Below, in pieces: positions 24,918 through 33,479 of a stretch of 45,414 bases of DNA. The DNA is from Catenulispora sp. MAP5-51 (GTDB taxonomy: Bacteria; Actinomycetota; Actinomycetes; Streptomycetales; Catenulisporaceae). The notes below the pieces were generated by a model, which was given only the letters and a program-made list of their open reading frames with translations, had not been told where the DNA came from and searched no databases. The stretch covers positions 1 to 45,414 of the forward strand of contig NZ_JBGCCH010000051.1 of NCBI RefSeq assembly GCF_041261205.1, read 5' to 3'. Both the position numbers and the translations under genes were made by a program. Numbering within the stretch: position 1 is the first letter of the stretch; each line of letters opens with the position of its first letter.

Positions 24918-25607
24918 CTACTTACCCCCGCTCATCCGATCCATCATTCGGGCCCGTGTCCGGGTCCTGATCGCGGTGATCCCGCCGACCAGGAAGGTGA
25001 AGGTGTAGACGATCTGCACGAGCACCACCGCGCGCCCCAGCTGACCGCTCGGGTGGATGTCGCCGTAACCGACGGTCGCCATGGTGACCCCGGTGAAGTA
25101 GAGCGCGTCCAGGCGGGTCTGGAGTCCGACGAACTCCCCGTGGCGCGTGGCCATGGCCCAGTAGCTCGCGGAGAAGGCCAGGGTCGCGGCCCAGGACATG
25201 ATCAGGATGGCCACTCCCGGGTGCCGGAAGCGGCCGGGCTGGGCGGCCAGGGTGCGGCTGGTGGTCACGACCATGCCGATGGCCAACAAGACGAGGATGC
25301 CGACGAGGACCACCCAGGCGAGGACCGGGTGGTCCGGGCCGATCACCTCGAAGGGGAGGATGAAGTAGGCGGTGGTGAGGAGGACGGGGCCGAGGACGCC
25401 CACGGCCAAGCGGGTCGGGGAGGGGAACAGGATGCGCCAGCCCGAGACACCGGACTCGCCGGGTCCACGGGACTCGCCGCGCCCTCCCGAGTCACCGGCG
25501 CCGCCACCCCCGCCGCGGGCGGCACTGTCGGAACGGCCGGCATCGGCGCGGCCGTCGCCGCCGCTCCCGCCTCCGTCACGCTCGTCCGGCTCGCCCTGCT
25601 CACTCAT
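24918..25607 (-). CDS. Potassium-channel-like membrane protein
   Basis: A 229-aa ion channel. ATG 25607 is chosen over an in-frame TTG at 25613 because AAGGTGAG lies upstream. The first ~55 residues are a Gly/Ser/Arg/Asp-rich cytosolic stretch. Hydrophobic segments follow near 62-84, 94-116 and 130-150, then a pore loop with the complete K+ selectivity filter TVGYGD (TMATVGYGDIHPSG) and a last helix (LVQIVYTFTFLVGGI). No RCK or voltage-sensor arginine pattern is visible. It lies between a Gfo/Idh oxidoreductase (45 bp upstream) and DedA (5 bp downstream). Confidence 0.88.
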   Translation of the reverse strand: MSEQGEPDERDGGGSGGDGRADAGRSDSAARGGGGGAGDSGGRGESRGPGESGVSGWRILFPSPTRLAVGVLGPVLLTTAYFILPFEVIGPDHPVLAWVVLVGILVLLAIGMVVTTSRTLAAQPGRFRHPGVAILIMSWAATLAFSASYWAMATRHGEFVGLQTRLDALYFTGVTMATVGYGDIHPSGQLGRAVVLVQIVYTFTFLVGGITAIRTRTRARMMDRMSGGK

Positions 25608-25652
25608 CAGCAACTCACCTTCCCGCCGCGCGCCCCCGCGACGCGGCCGGCG

Positions 25653-26546
25653 TCACCCGTCCAGCCGCTCGACCACCTGCTCGCACAGCTCGTGCGAGGC
25701 CAGCGCGTCCTGCAAGTCCGGAAACTGCGTCTGGCCGCGCACCGCCGCGAGGAAGTGCTCGCAGATCTGCTCGATCCCCTTGACCCGCCCCACCGGCGTC
25801 CAGCCGGTCGGCCCCTCGGTCAGGTCGTGCACGTCCCGGCGGTGCCCGTCGCCGATGAGCTGCAGGCGCTCGCCCTTCGAACCGGCGCGGCGGTTCATCA
25901 CGCCGAAGCAGGTGAAGCCGGGTCCGGACAGCGTCAGCGCGACATGCTCCAGCATCCCGTCCTCGACCCGGCCGGAGACCGTCACGTCGGTGACGTCACC
26001 GGGCGCGAGGAAGCGCAGCGTGTCCGCCACATGGATGAAGTCGTCGAACACGACGTCGCGCACCACGCCCGGCGCGTCCGCCTCGTTCTTCTGCAGGATC
26101 ACGGTCTCGCGCGGGGCCCGCGCCGCATCGACGTAGGCCGGGGCGTGGCGGCGGTTGAAGCCGACCATCAGCGGCGTCCCGGTGCGCTCGGCGTGCTCGA
26201 CCAGCGCCCGCGACTCGGCGAGCGTGTCGGCCAGCGGTTTGTCGACATAGGTCGGGATCCCGGCGTCGAGCAGCCGCGCGACGACCTCGACATGCGCGAC
26301 CGTCGCGACATGGACGAAAGCCGCCTGAGGCGGATCCTCGCCGAGCAGCGCGTCCAGGTCGGTGAACCGGCACCCCGCGGGAACCCGATACGACTCACCC
26401 AGCGCGTCCAGCCGCGCCCGATCGCGCGTCATCAGCCGCAACCGCAGATCAGCCCGCGTCCCCAACACCGGCAGGTACGCACTGCGGGCGATGCCGCCCA
26501 GCCCGATCACCGCGACCGCGAGCCCGTCATTCTCCATATACGCCAT
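25653..26546 (-). CDS. Gfo/Idh/MocA-family oxidoreductase
   Basis: A 297-aa NAD(P)-dependent oxidoreductase. The Rossmann motif VIGLGGIARSAYLPVL is at about 13-28, the acidic strand-end is at DLDAL/FVHVAT, and the family motif DKPLADT (VDKPLA, Lys ~107) is present, as is FNRRHAP. The C-terminal half is the alpha/beta substrate domain with FDDFIHVADTLRFL, whose His/Asp pair resembles the catalytic set for sugar substrates. It probably oxidises or reduces a polyol, sugar or related compound; substrate unknown. Start is ATG 26546 or the ATG at 26537. Divergent from the SUKH-like gene, with 42 bp between. Confidence 0.85.
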   Translation of the reverse strand: MAYMENDGLAVAVIGLGGIARSAYLPVLGTRADLRLRLMTRDRARLDALGESYRVPAGCRFTDLDALLGEDPPQAAFVHVATVAHVEVVARLLDAGIPTYVDKPLADTLAESRALVEHAERTGTPLMVGFNRRHAPAYVDAARAPRETVILQKNEADAPGVVRDVVFDDFIHVADTLRFLAPGDVTDVTVSGRVEDGMLEHVALTLSGPGFTCFGVMNRRAGSKGERLQLIGDGHRRDVHDLTEGPTGWTPVGRVKGIEQICEHFLAAVRGQTQFPDLQDALASHELCEQVVERLDG

Positions 26547-26574
26547 GGTCCCGCATGTTGACGGTCCCCGCCGC

Positions 26575-26580
26575 TACGGT
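26575..26580 (+). promoter_or_regulatory. -10-like box of a probably leaderless gene
   Basis: TACGGT ends 8 nt before ATG 26589, and no Shine-Dalgarno is present. The -35 region is weak. Same hexamer as in front of 42412. Confidence 0.4.
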
Positions 26581-26588
26581 GTGGCCCC

Positions 26589-27338
26589 ATGACCGCCCCA
26601 GCCACCGACACCGACACCGACACCGCCGCATCCCGCATATCCATAGCACTGCAAAACGCCGTCGCCACCCCCGGCGACCGCACAGCCGCCTGGCACGTCG
26701 CCGAAGTCCTCGCCGCCGACTGGACCGAACGCCCCCTCACCCCCGCCGACGGCTACCCCGACGCCGACCTCGACGCAGCCGCCGCCACGCTCGGCCACCC
26801 CCTGCCCACCGCCCTGCGCGAAGCCCTGAACCTCTTCGGCCGCCGCGACGACCTCACCCGCAACCAGGACCCCCTCAACACCCCGGATGAGCTGGAGGTC
26901 TACGAAGGCGCACTCGTCTTCCGCGAGGAGAACCAAGGCGTCTGCGCCTGGGGCGTCCTGATCGAGGACCTGACCCAGGACGACCCGCCGACCTACCTCC
27001 GCGCCGACCTGGCGGACAAGACCCAGGAGAAGTGGGAGCCCTGGACCGACAAGCTGTCCCTGGCCCTGGTCGAAGCCCTGATCACCGAGACCATCATCGG
27101 CGACGACGAGAACCTCACCTCCGCCTGGCAACCCGACGACGAGACCCCGGAGGACACCGGCCTCACAGCCCTCCCCCGCATCACGCCCGACTGGTACAAG
27201 ACCGCCTGGTACGTCGGCGACGACCTCCTGGCACACGTCGCCGACGGGGCGTGGATCAGCGTCAGGGGCCGCACACGCGAAGCGCTGCTCGCCTACACCG
27301 GCGGCGACGAAGACGACCACGACGAGTCAGAGAGCTGA
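26589..27338 (+). CDS. SUKH (SMI1/KNR4)-like protein
   Basis: A 249-aa acidic cytosolic protein. Residues ~50-125 have the SUKH pattern: an aspartate-rich start (GYPDADLDAAAATLGHPLPTALREALNLF), a short FGRRDDL stretch, then LEVYEGALVFREENQGVCAWGVL with the conserved central strand and aromatic residues. SUKH proteins commonly serve as immunity proteins against contact-dependent or polymorphic toxins. That role is plausible because a second immunity-type gene follows at once and a toxin wreck lies 1 kb away, but no toxin pairs with it directly. Low complexity Asp/Thr repeats make up residues 5-13. Confidence 0.65.
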   Translation: MTAPATDTDTDTAASRISIALQNAVATPGDRTAAWHVAEVLAADWTERPLTPADGYPDADLDAAAATLGHPLPTALREALNLFGRRDDLTRNQDPLNTPDELEVYEGALVFREENQGVCAWGVLIEDLTQDDPPTYLRADLADKTQEKWEPWTDKLSLALVEALITETIIGDDENLTSAWQPDDETPEDTGLTALPRITPDWYKTAWYVGDDLLAHVADGAWISVRGRTREALLAYTGGDEDDHDESES

Positions 27339-27348
27339 GGACACAAGC

Positions 27349-27756
27349 ATGGGCACCTGGGACACCGGCCCCTTTGACAACGACGTCGCCGCGGACTTCG
27401 GCGGCAAACTCGACGCACTCCCGCAGGACCAGCGCGCAGCGGCGATCCGCGAAGCGCTCAGCGAAGCCGCAGAATGCGATGACTACCTGGACGAGGTCAT
27501 CGGCACCCACGCCATCGCGGCCGCCGCCCTGGTCGCCCGCGAACTCGCCGACGGCGCCCATTTCGTCTCCCCCGCCTACGGCCCCCAGCAGCCGCTGCCG
27601 CCCCTGCCGCCCGAGCTCAAGGCCCTGGCGATCGCAGCGATCGACCGCACGGTGGCCGCGGACAGCGAAATCGCCGAGGAGTGGGGCGATCCGCTGGAGG
27701 AGACCGCCTGGTACCAGGGGACGCTAAAGCTGCGGGCGGCACTGGCCCCAGAGTGA
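27349..27756 (+). CDS. DUF4259-family protein
   Basis: A 135-aa protein with the DUF4259 hallmark start MGTWDTGPFDNDVAADFGG. It is helical and acidic, and ends in GDPLEETAWYQGTLKLRAAL. The family is found as stand-alone genes and next to SUKH-type genes; its function is unknown, and an immunity-type role has been suspected from context. It begins 10 bp after the SUKH-like stop with a weak GAGG site (tgaggacacaagc), so the two form an operon. Confidence 0.8.
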   Translation: MGTWDTGPFDNDVAADFGGKLDALPQDQRAAAIREALSEAAECDDYLDEVIGTHAIAAAALVARELADGAHFVSPAYGPQQPLPPLPPELKALAIAAIDRTVAADSEIAEEWGDPLEETAWYQGTLKLRAALAPE

Positions 27757-28004
27757 GCCGAGTTGCAGTGGACGGTGCTGCCGCTGGTCGGACATCCGAG
27801 GGACTACGACGGAACCCGCCGGCTGGCAGGCCAAACTCGCGCCGTGCCGCCCGGCGAGACCCAGCGAGGGCACAGCCTGCCCGGCCGACGGCAGCATCGC
27901 TTCCAAGCCGAGGCGCGTGGTAGACCTACAAACAATGCTGCATATCAGGACCCTCTGACTGCAAAGCAGCCACAATCCAACGTACCTGCATTATCGAGCA
28001 CGCG
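27757..28004. other. Gene-free spacer with a GC drop
   Basis: From about 27920 the base composition turns clearly AT-richer than the surroundings, which continues through the toxin remnant to about 28800. I see no start codon with a coding-like frame, no hairpin with T-run, and no recognisable RNA. Probably decayed or foreign DNA. Confidence 0.5.
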
Positions 28005-28343
28005 TCATTTATCGCCATCCCCGAGGAGCGCGGCTAATACGTCACGCCAATCTTCGCTACCGAGTTTGGCAGCGACGAGAAGATCTCTCCAGTCTCGCTT
28101 TGCTAGCCCTACAGCCGAATCGACAGCGACTCCGCGGGCAACCAAGATGACGATCGCAGCACCTACGCGCTCCGCGTCTTGCCCGTGAAGAAATTCCCCA
28201 TCGAGACGTTCAAGCGACGCAATGATGTCCTCAGACAGGTCATCCGAGAAGCTTCGTGCCACATATTGGGTAAGGCGCTGGGTAATCTGCACTTCAGTAC
28301 TCCAGTTGGGTGGATGGGCGAGATAACCCGGTTCAAGCCGCAT
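28005..28343 (-). CDS. Putative immunity protein behind a toxin wreck
   Basis: A 112-aa helical protein with no family I can name. It contains SFSDDLSEDIIASLERLDG and the repeated DWRD motif (RDWRDLL and EDWRDVL). ATG 28343 is 5 nt past the stop of the decayed polymorphic toxin, the standard position of a cognate immunity gene, and its AT-richer codon use matches the toxin and not the rest of the window. The frame is intact from ATG to TGA. Role as immunity protein is inferred from position only. Confidence 0.6.
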   Translation of the reverse strand: MRLEPGYLAHPPNWSTEVQITQRLTQYVARSFSDDLSEDIIASLERLDGEFLHGQDAERVGAAIVILVARGVAVDSAVGLAKRDWRDLLVAAKLGSEDWRDVLAALLGDGDK

Positions 28344-28348
28344 ACATC

Positions 28349-28977
28349 TTACGACACAGGTGGAACCATGTACACCTCGCCCCCCGCACCCAAGTCCGAG
28401 AAGGTATAACCCGCCCGAAGCAGCTGGTTTAGCTCTCGAGCATAGACTGTCTCTTCATAGCCGGCCGGTCGTGGTGTCATCGATTGGCGAAGCCAAGTAC
28501 ACAGACTGGCGCTTGGCGATGATCCCGTTAACCCATTTGCCATTCTGGATTTCGCTCCACTCCACTCCTCTCCCTTGAGTGCAAGAACTTCGTATCCACT
28601 CATGCCCTGCGCAACTTCAGTGGCTTCATTTCGGCCAAGAACGGCAAACTTTGATCACCCGGTTTGAGGTCAGCCGCTTCAACGAACGAAGTCTTGTCAA
28701 CCGAATAGAACGGATGGTGAGAAGCAGTGTGAATGATCTGGTCACCATGGGAGGTAGCGACCGTCACATCGACGAAGTCGTGGTCCGTGGGGGCAGTGAA
28801 AGAGTGTGGCAGGCCGCACGAAGCCAAGTCATCGGCGGCGCCGTCCGCGGTCGCGTCCTTAGCCCCAGTGTCAAGCGCGGTCTTAGCAGCAGTCTCAGCC
28901 AGCGCGCGGTCGGCCGCTGACTCGCCGGCAGTGGCCAATGCCAACCCGTTGGCAGCCGGTCGGCTCCTGAACGGCAT
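28349..28977 (-). pseudogene. Decayed polymorphic toxin: HINT pretoxin domain plus C-terminal toxin domain
   Basis: The 5' part keeps an Ala-rich linker and the HINT start CGLPHSFTA, jumps over the middle of the domain, and resumes at DFVDVTVATSHGDQIIHTASHHPFYSVDKTSFVEAADLKPGD, a clear HINT ending. The rest of HINT is then missing. Another frame continues with KFAVLGRNEATEV and GMSGYEVLALKGEEW. After a shift near 28560 a third frame reads EIQNGKWVNGIIAKRQSVYL and ASPIDDTTTGRL, and a second shift near 28455 returns to ETVYARELNQLLRAGY and the stop at 28349. So at least two internal deletions and two compensating frameshifts are present. The true 5' end is lost near the aldo/keto reductase terminator. 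Confidence 0.75.
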
Positions 28978-28991
28978 CGAATCACGGGGCC

Positions 28992-29014
28992 GGGCGGGCC
29001 TCCACGGCCCGCCC
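28992..29014 (-). terminator. GC hairpin behind the aldo/keto reductase gene
   Basis: Perfect 9-bp stem GGGCGGGCC / GGCCCGCCC with a 5-nt loop, 16 bp past the aldo/keto reductase stop. There is no T-run, which is common for actinobacterial terminators. Confidence 0.65.
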
Positions 29015-29029
29015 GACCCCGGTACCCCC

Positions 29030-29860
29030 TCACCCCACGTAGTTGAAATGCGCCGGGTCCGGCCCGATCCGGCCGTCGTCCCGCCGCAGGGCGGTGATCT
29101 CGTCCATCTCGGCGGGCATGAGTTCGAAGTCGAAGACGTCGAAGTTCTCCATCATGCGGGAGGGGGTGACGGACTTCGGGATGACCACGTTGCCGAGTTG
29201 CAGGTGCCAGCGGAGGACGACCTGGGCCGGGGTTTTGTCGTTGGCGTCGCCGATGCGGGTCAGGACCGGTTCCTTGAGGAGGTCGCCGCCCTGGCCCAGG
29301 GGGCTCCAGTCCTCGGTGACGATGCCCAGCTTCTCGTTCAGCTGGCGCATGGCCGGCTGGGGGAAGTAGGGGTGGAGTTCGATCTGGTTGATCGCCGGGA
29401 TCTTGGTGGACTCCTTGACCAGGCGTTCGAGGGTTTCGGCGGTGAAGTTGCAGACGCCCACGGCCTTGGCCCGGCCGCTTGCGTTGATCTTCTCCAGGGC
29501 GCGCCAGCTCTCGATATACAAATCCTGTTCCGGGACCGGCCAGTGAATCAAATACAGGTCCACGTAGTCGGTGCCGAGGCGCTCCAGGCTCTTGTCGAAG
29601 GCGCGCAGGGCGGCGTCGTAGCCGTGGTCGCCGTTCCAGAGCTTGGTGGTGAGGAAGATGTCCTCGCGCGGGATGCCCGAGTCGCGGATCGCGCGGCCCA
29701 CGCCGGTCTCGTTCTCGTACGCGGCGGCCGTGTCGAGGTGGCGGTAGCCGATCTCCAGGGCGGTGCCGACGGCGGTGTGGGCCTGCTCGTCGGGGACCTG
29801 CCAGACGCCGTAGCCCAGCTGCGGGATGCTGACTCCGTCATTCAAAGTGATGTATTGCAT
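29030..29860 (-). CDS. Aldo/keto reductase (2,5-diketo-D-gluconate reductase type)
   Basis: A 276-aa NADPH-dependent carbonyl reductase. The catalytic tetrad is complete: Asp43 and Tyr48 (LDTAAAYENE), Lys73 (LTTKLWN) and His106 (LIHWPVP). The cofactor-site motif IPKSVTPSRM is present near the C terminus. The longer reading to 30136 is not used because ATG 29860 has GGAAGGG at suitable distance and begins the family N terminus MQYITLNDGVSIPQLGYG. The NAD(P)-binding gene stops 4 nt upstream. It probably reduces aldehydes and ketones, and belongs to a carbonyl-detoxification module with its neighbours. Confidence 0.92.
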   Translation of the reverse strand: MQYITLNDGVSIPQLGYGVWQVPDEQAHTAVGTALEIGYRHLDTAAAYENETGVGRAIRDSGIPREDIFLTTKLWNGDHGYDAALRAFDKSLERLGTDYVDLYLIHWPVPEQDLYIESWRALEKINASGRAKAVGVCNFTAETLERLVKESTKIPAINQIELHPYFPQPAMRQLNEKLGIVTEDWSPLGQGGDLLKEPVLTRIGDANDKTPAQVVLRWHLQLGNVVIPKSVTPSRMMENFDVFDFELMPAEMDEITALRRDDGRIGPDPAHFNYVG

Positions 29861-29864
29861 TTCC

Positions 29865-30521
29865 TCATCCCTTCCAGGCTGCGACGGCCTGAGAAATCGG
29901 GGTCGACCCGGACACCAGTTCGAGGGTCTGGTGGATGCCGGCCCGCTGTTCGATGACCTCGGCGAGGACGTCCGCGACGTCGGCTCGTGGAACGGTCCCC
30001 CGGCCGGTGGTGATAGCCAGGTGCACCAGACCCAAACCCGGCGTGTCGACGAGACCGCCGGGCCGGATGATGGTCCAGTCCAGATCACGGCCCCGCAGAT
30101 CGTCCTCGGCCTTGGTCTTGGCGTCGATGTACGCAACCCAGATCGGGTCCGACCCCGGGGCCGCGGGCGCCCCGGCCCCCATCGACGAGACCTGCACGAA
30201 CCGCCGCACCCCGGCCAGCTTGGCGGCCTCGGCCAGCAGGACTGAGCCGCCGAGGTCGACGGTGTACTTCCGCTCGGCGGTGCTGCCCGCGCCGGCGCCG
30301 GCCGCGAACACCACGGCGTCGGCGCCGCGGATCACCTCGGCCAGCGCCTCGGCGGTCGCGCTCTCCAGGTCGAAGACGACCGGCTCCGCCCCGGCGGCCA
30401 CCAGATCGTCGGCGCCGTCGGGCCGCCGCAGCAGCCCCTGGACGGTGTGACCGTCCGCGCTCAGGCGCGCCTCAAGCAGAAGCGCGATCTTTCCATGGCC
30501 GCCCGCAATCACAATACGCAT
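29865..30521 (-). CDS. NAD(P)-binding protein of the atypical SDR (NmrA/YwnB) type
   Basis: A 218-aa Rossmann-fold protein. The N-terminal dinucleotide motif IAGGHGKIALLLEARL, then ADAVVFAAGAGAG, VSSMGAGAP and the YIDAKTKAEDDLRGRDLDWTIIRPGGL segment place it among atypical short-chain dehydrogenases. The YxxxK pair is displaced (YIDAK), so it may act as an NADP-dependent reductase or a redox sensor. GGAGG precedes ATG 30521 by 5 nt. Probably co-transcribed with the aldo/keto reductase 4 nt downstream. Confidence 0.85.
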   Translation of the reverse strand: MRIVIAGGHGKIALLLEARLSADGHTVQGLLRRPDGADDLVAAGAEPVVFDLESATAEALAEVIRGADAVVFAAGAGAGSTAERKYTVDLGGSVLLAEAAKLAGVRRFVQVSSMGAGAPAAPGSDPIWVAYIDAKTKAEDDLRGRDLDWTIIRPGGLVDTPGLGLVHLAITTGRGTVPRADVADVLAEVIEQRAGIHQTLELVSGSTPISQAVAAWKG

Positions 30522-30612
30522 GCGTCCTCCCTATCCCACCTGAGCGGAGCGCGGGAGGTCGAGGCGACCGTTCGGATCACAGAGCGCTTAGGCCGGAGTA
30601 CGGAACCCGGGC

Positions 30613-31629
<1,017 letters not shown>

Positions 31630-31704
31630 GAGTTGCTCCAAGAGAGTGAAGGTGGGGAGGGATGAAAGGATTTAAAGAGAGAAGTCCGGCCTGCTCATCG
31701 TCGC

Positions 31705-32400
31705 TCAGCCGAGCGCCTTCAGCAGCTCGGCGGCCAGCGGCGCGGACGACATCGGGTTCTGCCCGGTGATCAGGTTCCGGTCCACGACGACGTGCGGCGT
31801 CCACGGCGCGGCCTTGTCGACCACCACGCCGTCGGCGACCAGGCGGTCCTCCAGCAGCCACTTCGCCTTGTCGGCGAGGCCGCCCTGGACCTCCTCCTCG
31901 TTGGTGAACGCGGCGACGCGGTAGCCGGCGAAGGTCGACTTCCCGTCCGCGTCCTTCGCGGCGAGCAGCGCGGCCGGACCGTGGCACACCACCGCGAGCG
32001 GCTTGCCGGAGGCCAGGGCGGCGGTCAGCAGACGGCCGGAGTCGGCGTCCTCGGCCAGGTCCTCCATCGGACCGTGGCCGCCGGGGTAGAACACGGCGTC
32101 GTAGTCGTCCAGGGAGACGTCGGCCAGCACGGCCGGGCTCCGCAGCTCGGTCATCGCGGCCACCGCGTCGGACATCTGCCGCGCGCCGTCCTCACCGCCG
32201 GTGAACTGCGCGGACAGGCTGCCGGCGTCCGGGGTGGGCACCACGCCGCCGGGGGTCGCGACGGCCACCTCGTGGCCGGCGGCCTTCAGCGCCTGGTAGG
32301 GCGCCACGGCCTCCTCGGCCCAGAAGCCGGTCGGATGCTTCGTGCCGTCCTTCAAGGTCCAGGAGTCGGCACCGGTCATAACCATCAGGATCTTCGCCAT
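31705..32400 (-). CDS. DJ-1/PfpI-type glutamine-amidotransferase-like protein (Hsp31/glyoxalase III branch)
   Basis: A 231-aa protein of the DJ-1/PfpI superfamily. The nucleophile elbow is VVCHGPAAL (Cys139, His140). Glu29 in TGFWAEE is the residue that contacts the cysteine in Hsp31-like enzymes. YPGGHGPMEDLAED is the typical strand-loop. Members act as glutathione-independent methylglyoxal glyoxalases or stress chaperones. Divergent from a LysR regulator 92 bp away and followed by three reductase genes, which fits an aldehyde-stress role. Confidence 0.87.
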   Translation of the reverse strand: MAKILMVMTGADSWTLKDGTKHPTGFWAEEAVAPYQALKAAGHEVAVATPGGVVPTPDAGSLSAQFTGGEDGARQMSDAVAAMTELRSPAVLADVSLDDYDAVFYPGGHGPMEDLAEDADSGRLLTAALASGKPLAVVCHGPAALLAAKDADGKSTFAGYRVAAFTNEEEVQGGLADKAKWLLEDRLVADGVVVDKAAPWTPHVVVDRNLITGQNPMSSAPLAAELLKALG

Positions 32401-32492
32401 GCCCCGACAGTAAACCTGGTGAACTTATCGAGACCAATGGGTACTCCGATGGCACGTATCTGTTTGTCGATGGATCGAGGTAGCCTCGCATC
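32401..32492. promoter_or_regulatory. Divergent promoter region of the DJ-1 operon and lysR gene
   Basis: The 92-bp gap holds an inverted repeat TCGATGGATCGA (32467-32478) and a longer imperfect ATCG-N-CGAT pair (32427-32450), both plausible LysR sites. TAGCCT at 32481-32486 ends 6 nt before ATG 32493 and could be the -10 of a leaderless lysR transcript. Confidence 0.5.
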
Positions 32493-33401
32493 ATGGCCGA
32501 CCCCCTGGACCTCAACCAGCTGCGCACCTTCCTGGCGGTGCACCGCTCCGGCTCCTTCACCGCCGCCGCGCACCTGCTCGGGCTGTCCCAGTCGACGGTC
32601 ACCACGCAGATCCGCGCGCTGGAGACCCGCCTGGGCCGAGAGCTTTTCGAGCGCCGGGCCCGCGGTGTGGTGCCGCTCCCCTACGCCGACGAGCTGGCGG
32701 CGCAGGTCGCGTCGTCGCTCGACCATTTGTCCGGCCTCACCGACGAGGCGGACACCCCGGTCGCCGAGCCCGTGCACCTGGCAGGACCGGCCGAGTTCCT
32801 GGGCGCGGTGGGCATGGGACTGGTCGCGCCGCTGATCGCCGACGGAGTCCAGCTCCGCGTCTCCACCGGCCTCACCGACGATCTCCTGGACGAACTGCGC
32901 GCCGGCCGGCACGACCTGGTGATCTCGACCCGGCGGCCGAACAGCAGGGGCCTGGTCTCAGAGCCCTTCGCCGACGAGGAGTTCATCCTTGTGGCGGCAC
33001 CGCGTTGGGCCGAAAGGCTTAAGGGCAAGGCGCTTCCGGCCGCATTGGCCGATGTTCCGCTCATCGCCTACGACGCCGATCTGCCGATAATCCGCCGCTA
33101 CTGGCGCTACGTCTTCAACGAGCAGCTGTCCGCCCCGGCGCAGCTGACCACGATCCCCGATCTGCGCGCCATCCGCACCGCGGCGGTGGCCGGCGCCGGC
33201 TGGACGGTGCTCCCGAAATACCTGTGCCGCGCGGAGCTGGACAGCAGTGCTCTGACACTGCTCCACCAGCCCGAGGAAGCACCGCTGAACACCGCGTATC
33301 TGGTCCGCCGCCCCGGCGGCTCGGCCAACCCGCACGTGGACCTGGTCCGGCGCCATCTGCTGGCCTCGGCCAAGGCGTGGTGGGCCGATCATGAATGCTG
33401 A
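32493..33401 (+). CDS. LysR-family transcriptional regulator
   Basis: A 302-aa LysR protein. The N-terminal winged helix-turn-helix is typical (LNQLRTFLAVHRSGSFTAAAHLLGLSQSTVTTQIRALETRLGRELFER, residues 6-54). The effector domain follows (HDLVISTRRPNSRGLVSEPF, then GAGWTVLPKYLC). Its position, divergent from the DJ-1-like gene with a short palindromic gap, suggests it controls that operon and itself. No ribosome site; probably leaderless. Confidence 0.92.
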   Translation: MADPLDLNQLRTFLAVHRSGSFTAAAHLLGLSQSTVTTQIRALETRLGRELFERRARGVVPLPYADELAAQVASSLDHLSGLTDEADTPVAEPVHLAGPAEFLGAVGMGLVAPLIADGVQLRVSTGLTDDLLDELRAGRHDLVISTRRPNSRGLVSEPFADEEFILVAAPRWAERLKGKALPAALADVPLIAYDADLPIIRRYWRYVFNEQLSAPAQLTTIPDLRAIRTAAVAGAGWTVLPKYLCRAELDSSALTLLHQPEEAPLNTAYLVRRPGGSANPHVDLVRRHLLASAKAWWADHEC

Positions 33402-33417
33402 AATCGATCAACCCCTG

Positions 33418-33445
33418 TTGACACCACCCCCGCCAGGACAATACT
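33418..33445 (+). promoter_or_regulatory. Sigma-70-type promoter of the two-subunit acyl-CoA dehydrogenase
   Basis: TTGACA (33418-33423), a 16-bp spacer, then AATACT (33440-33445). The -35 is a perfect consensus. The predicted start lies near 33452, before a small palindromic ACCGACCGGT that could be a regulator site. Confidence 0.6.
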
Positions 33446-33479
33446 GAGCGGACAGTTACCGACCGGTTGGAAAGCAAGG

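Noticed and set aside
30522-30612. Gap between the NAD(P)-binding gene and the alkenal-type reductase gene
   Set aside because: Inspected for a promoter, terminator or small gene; nothing convincing was found.
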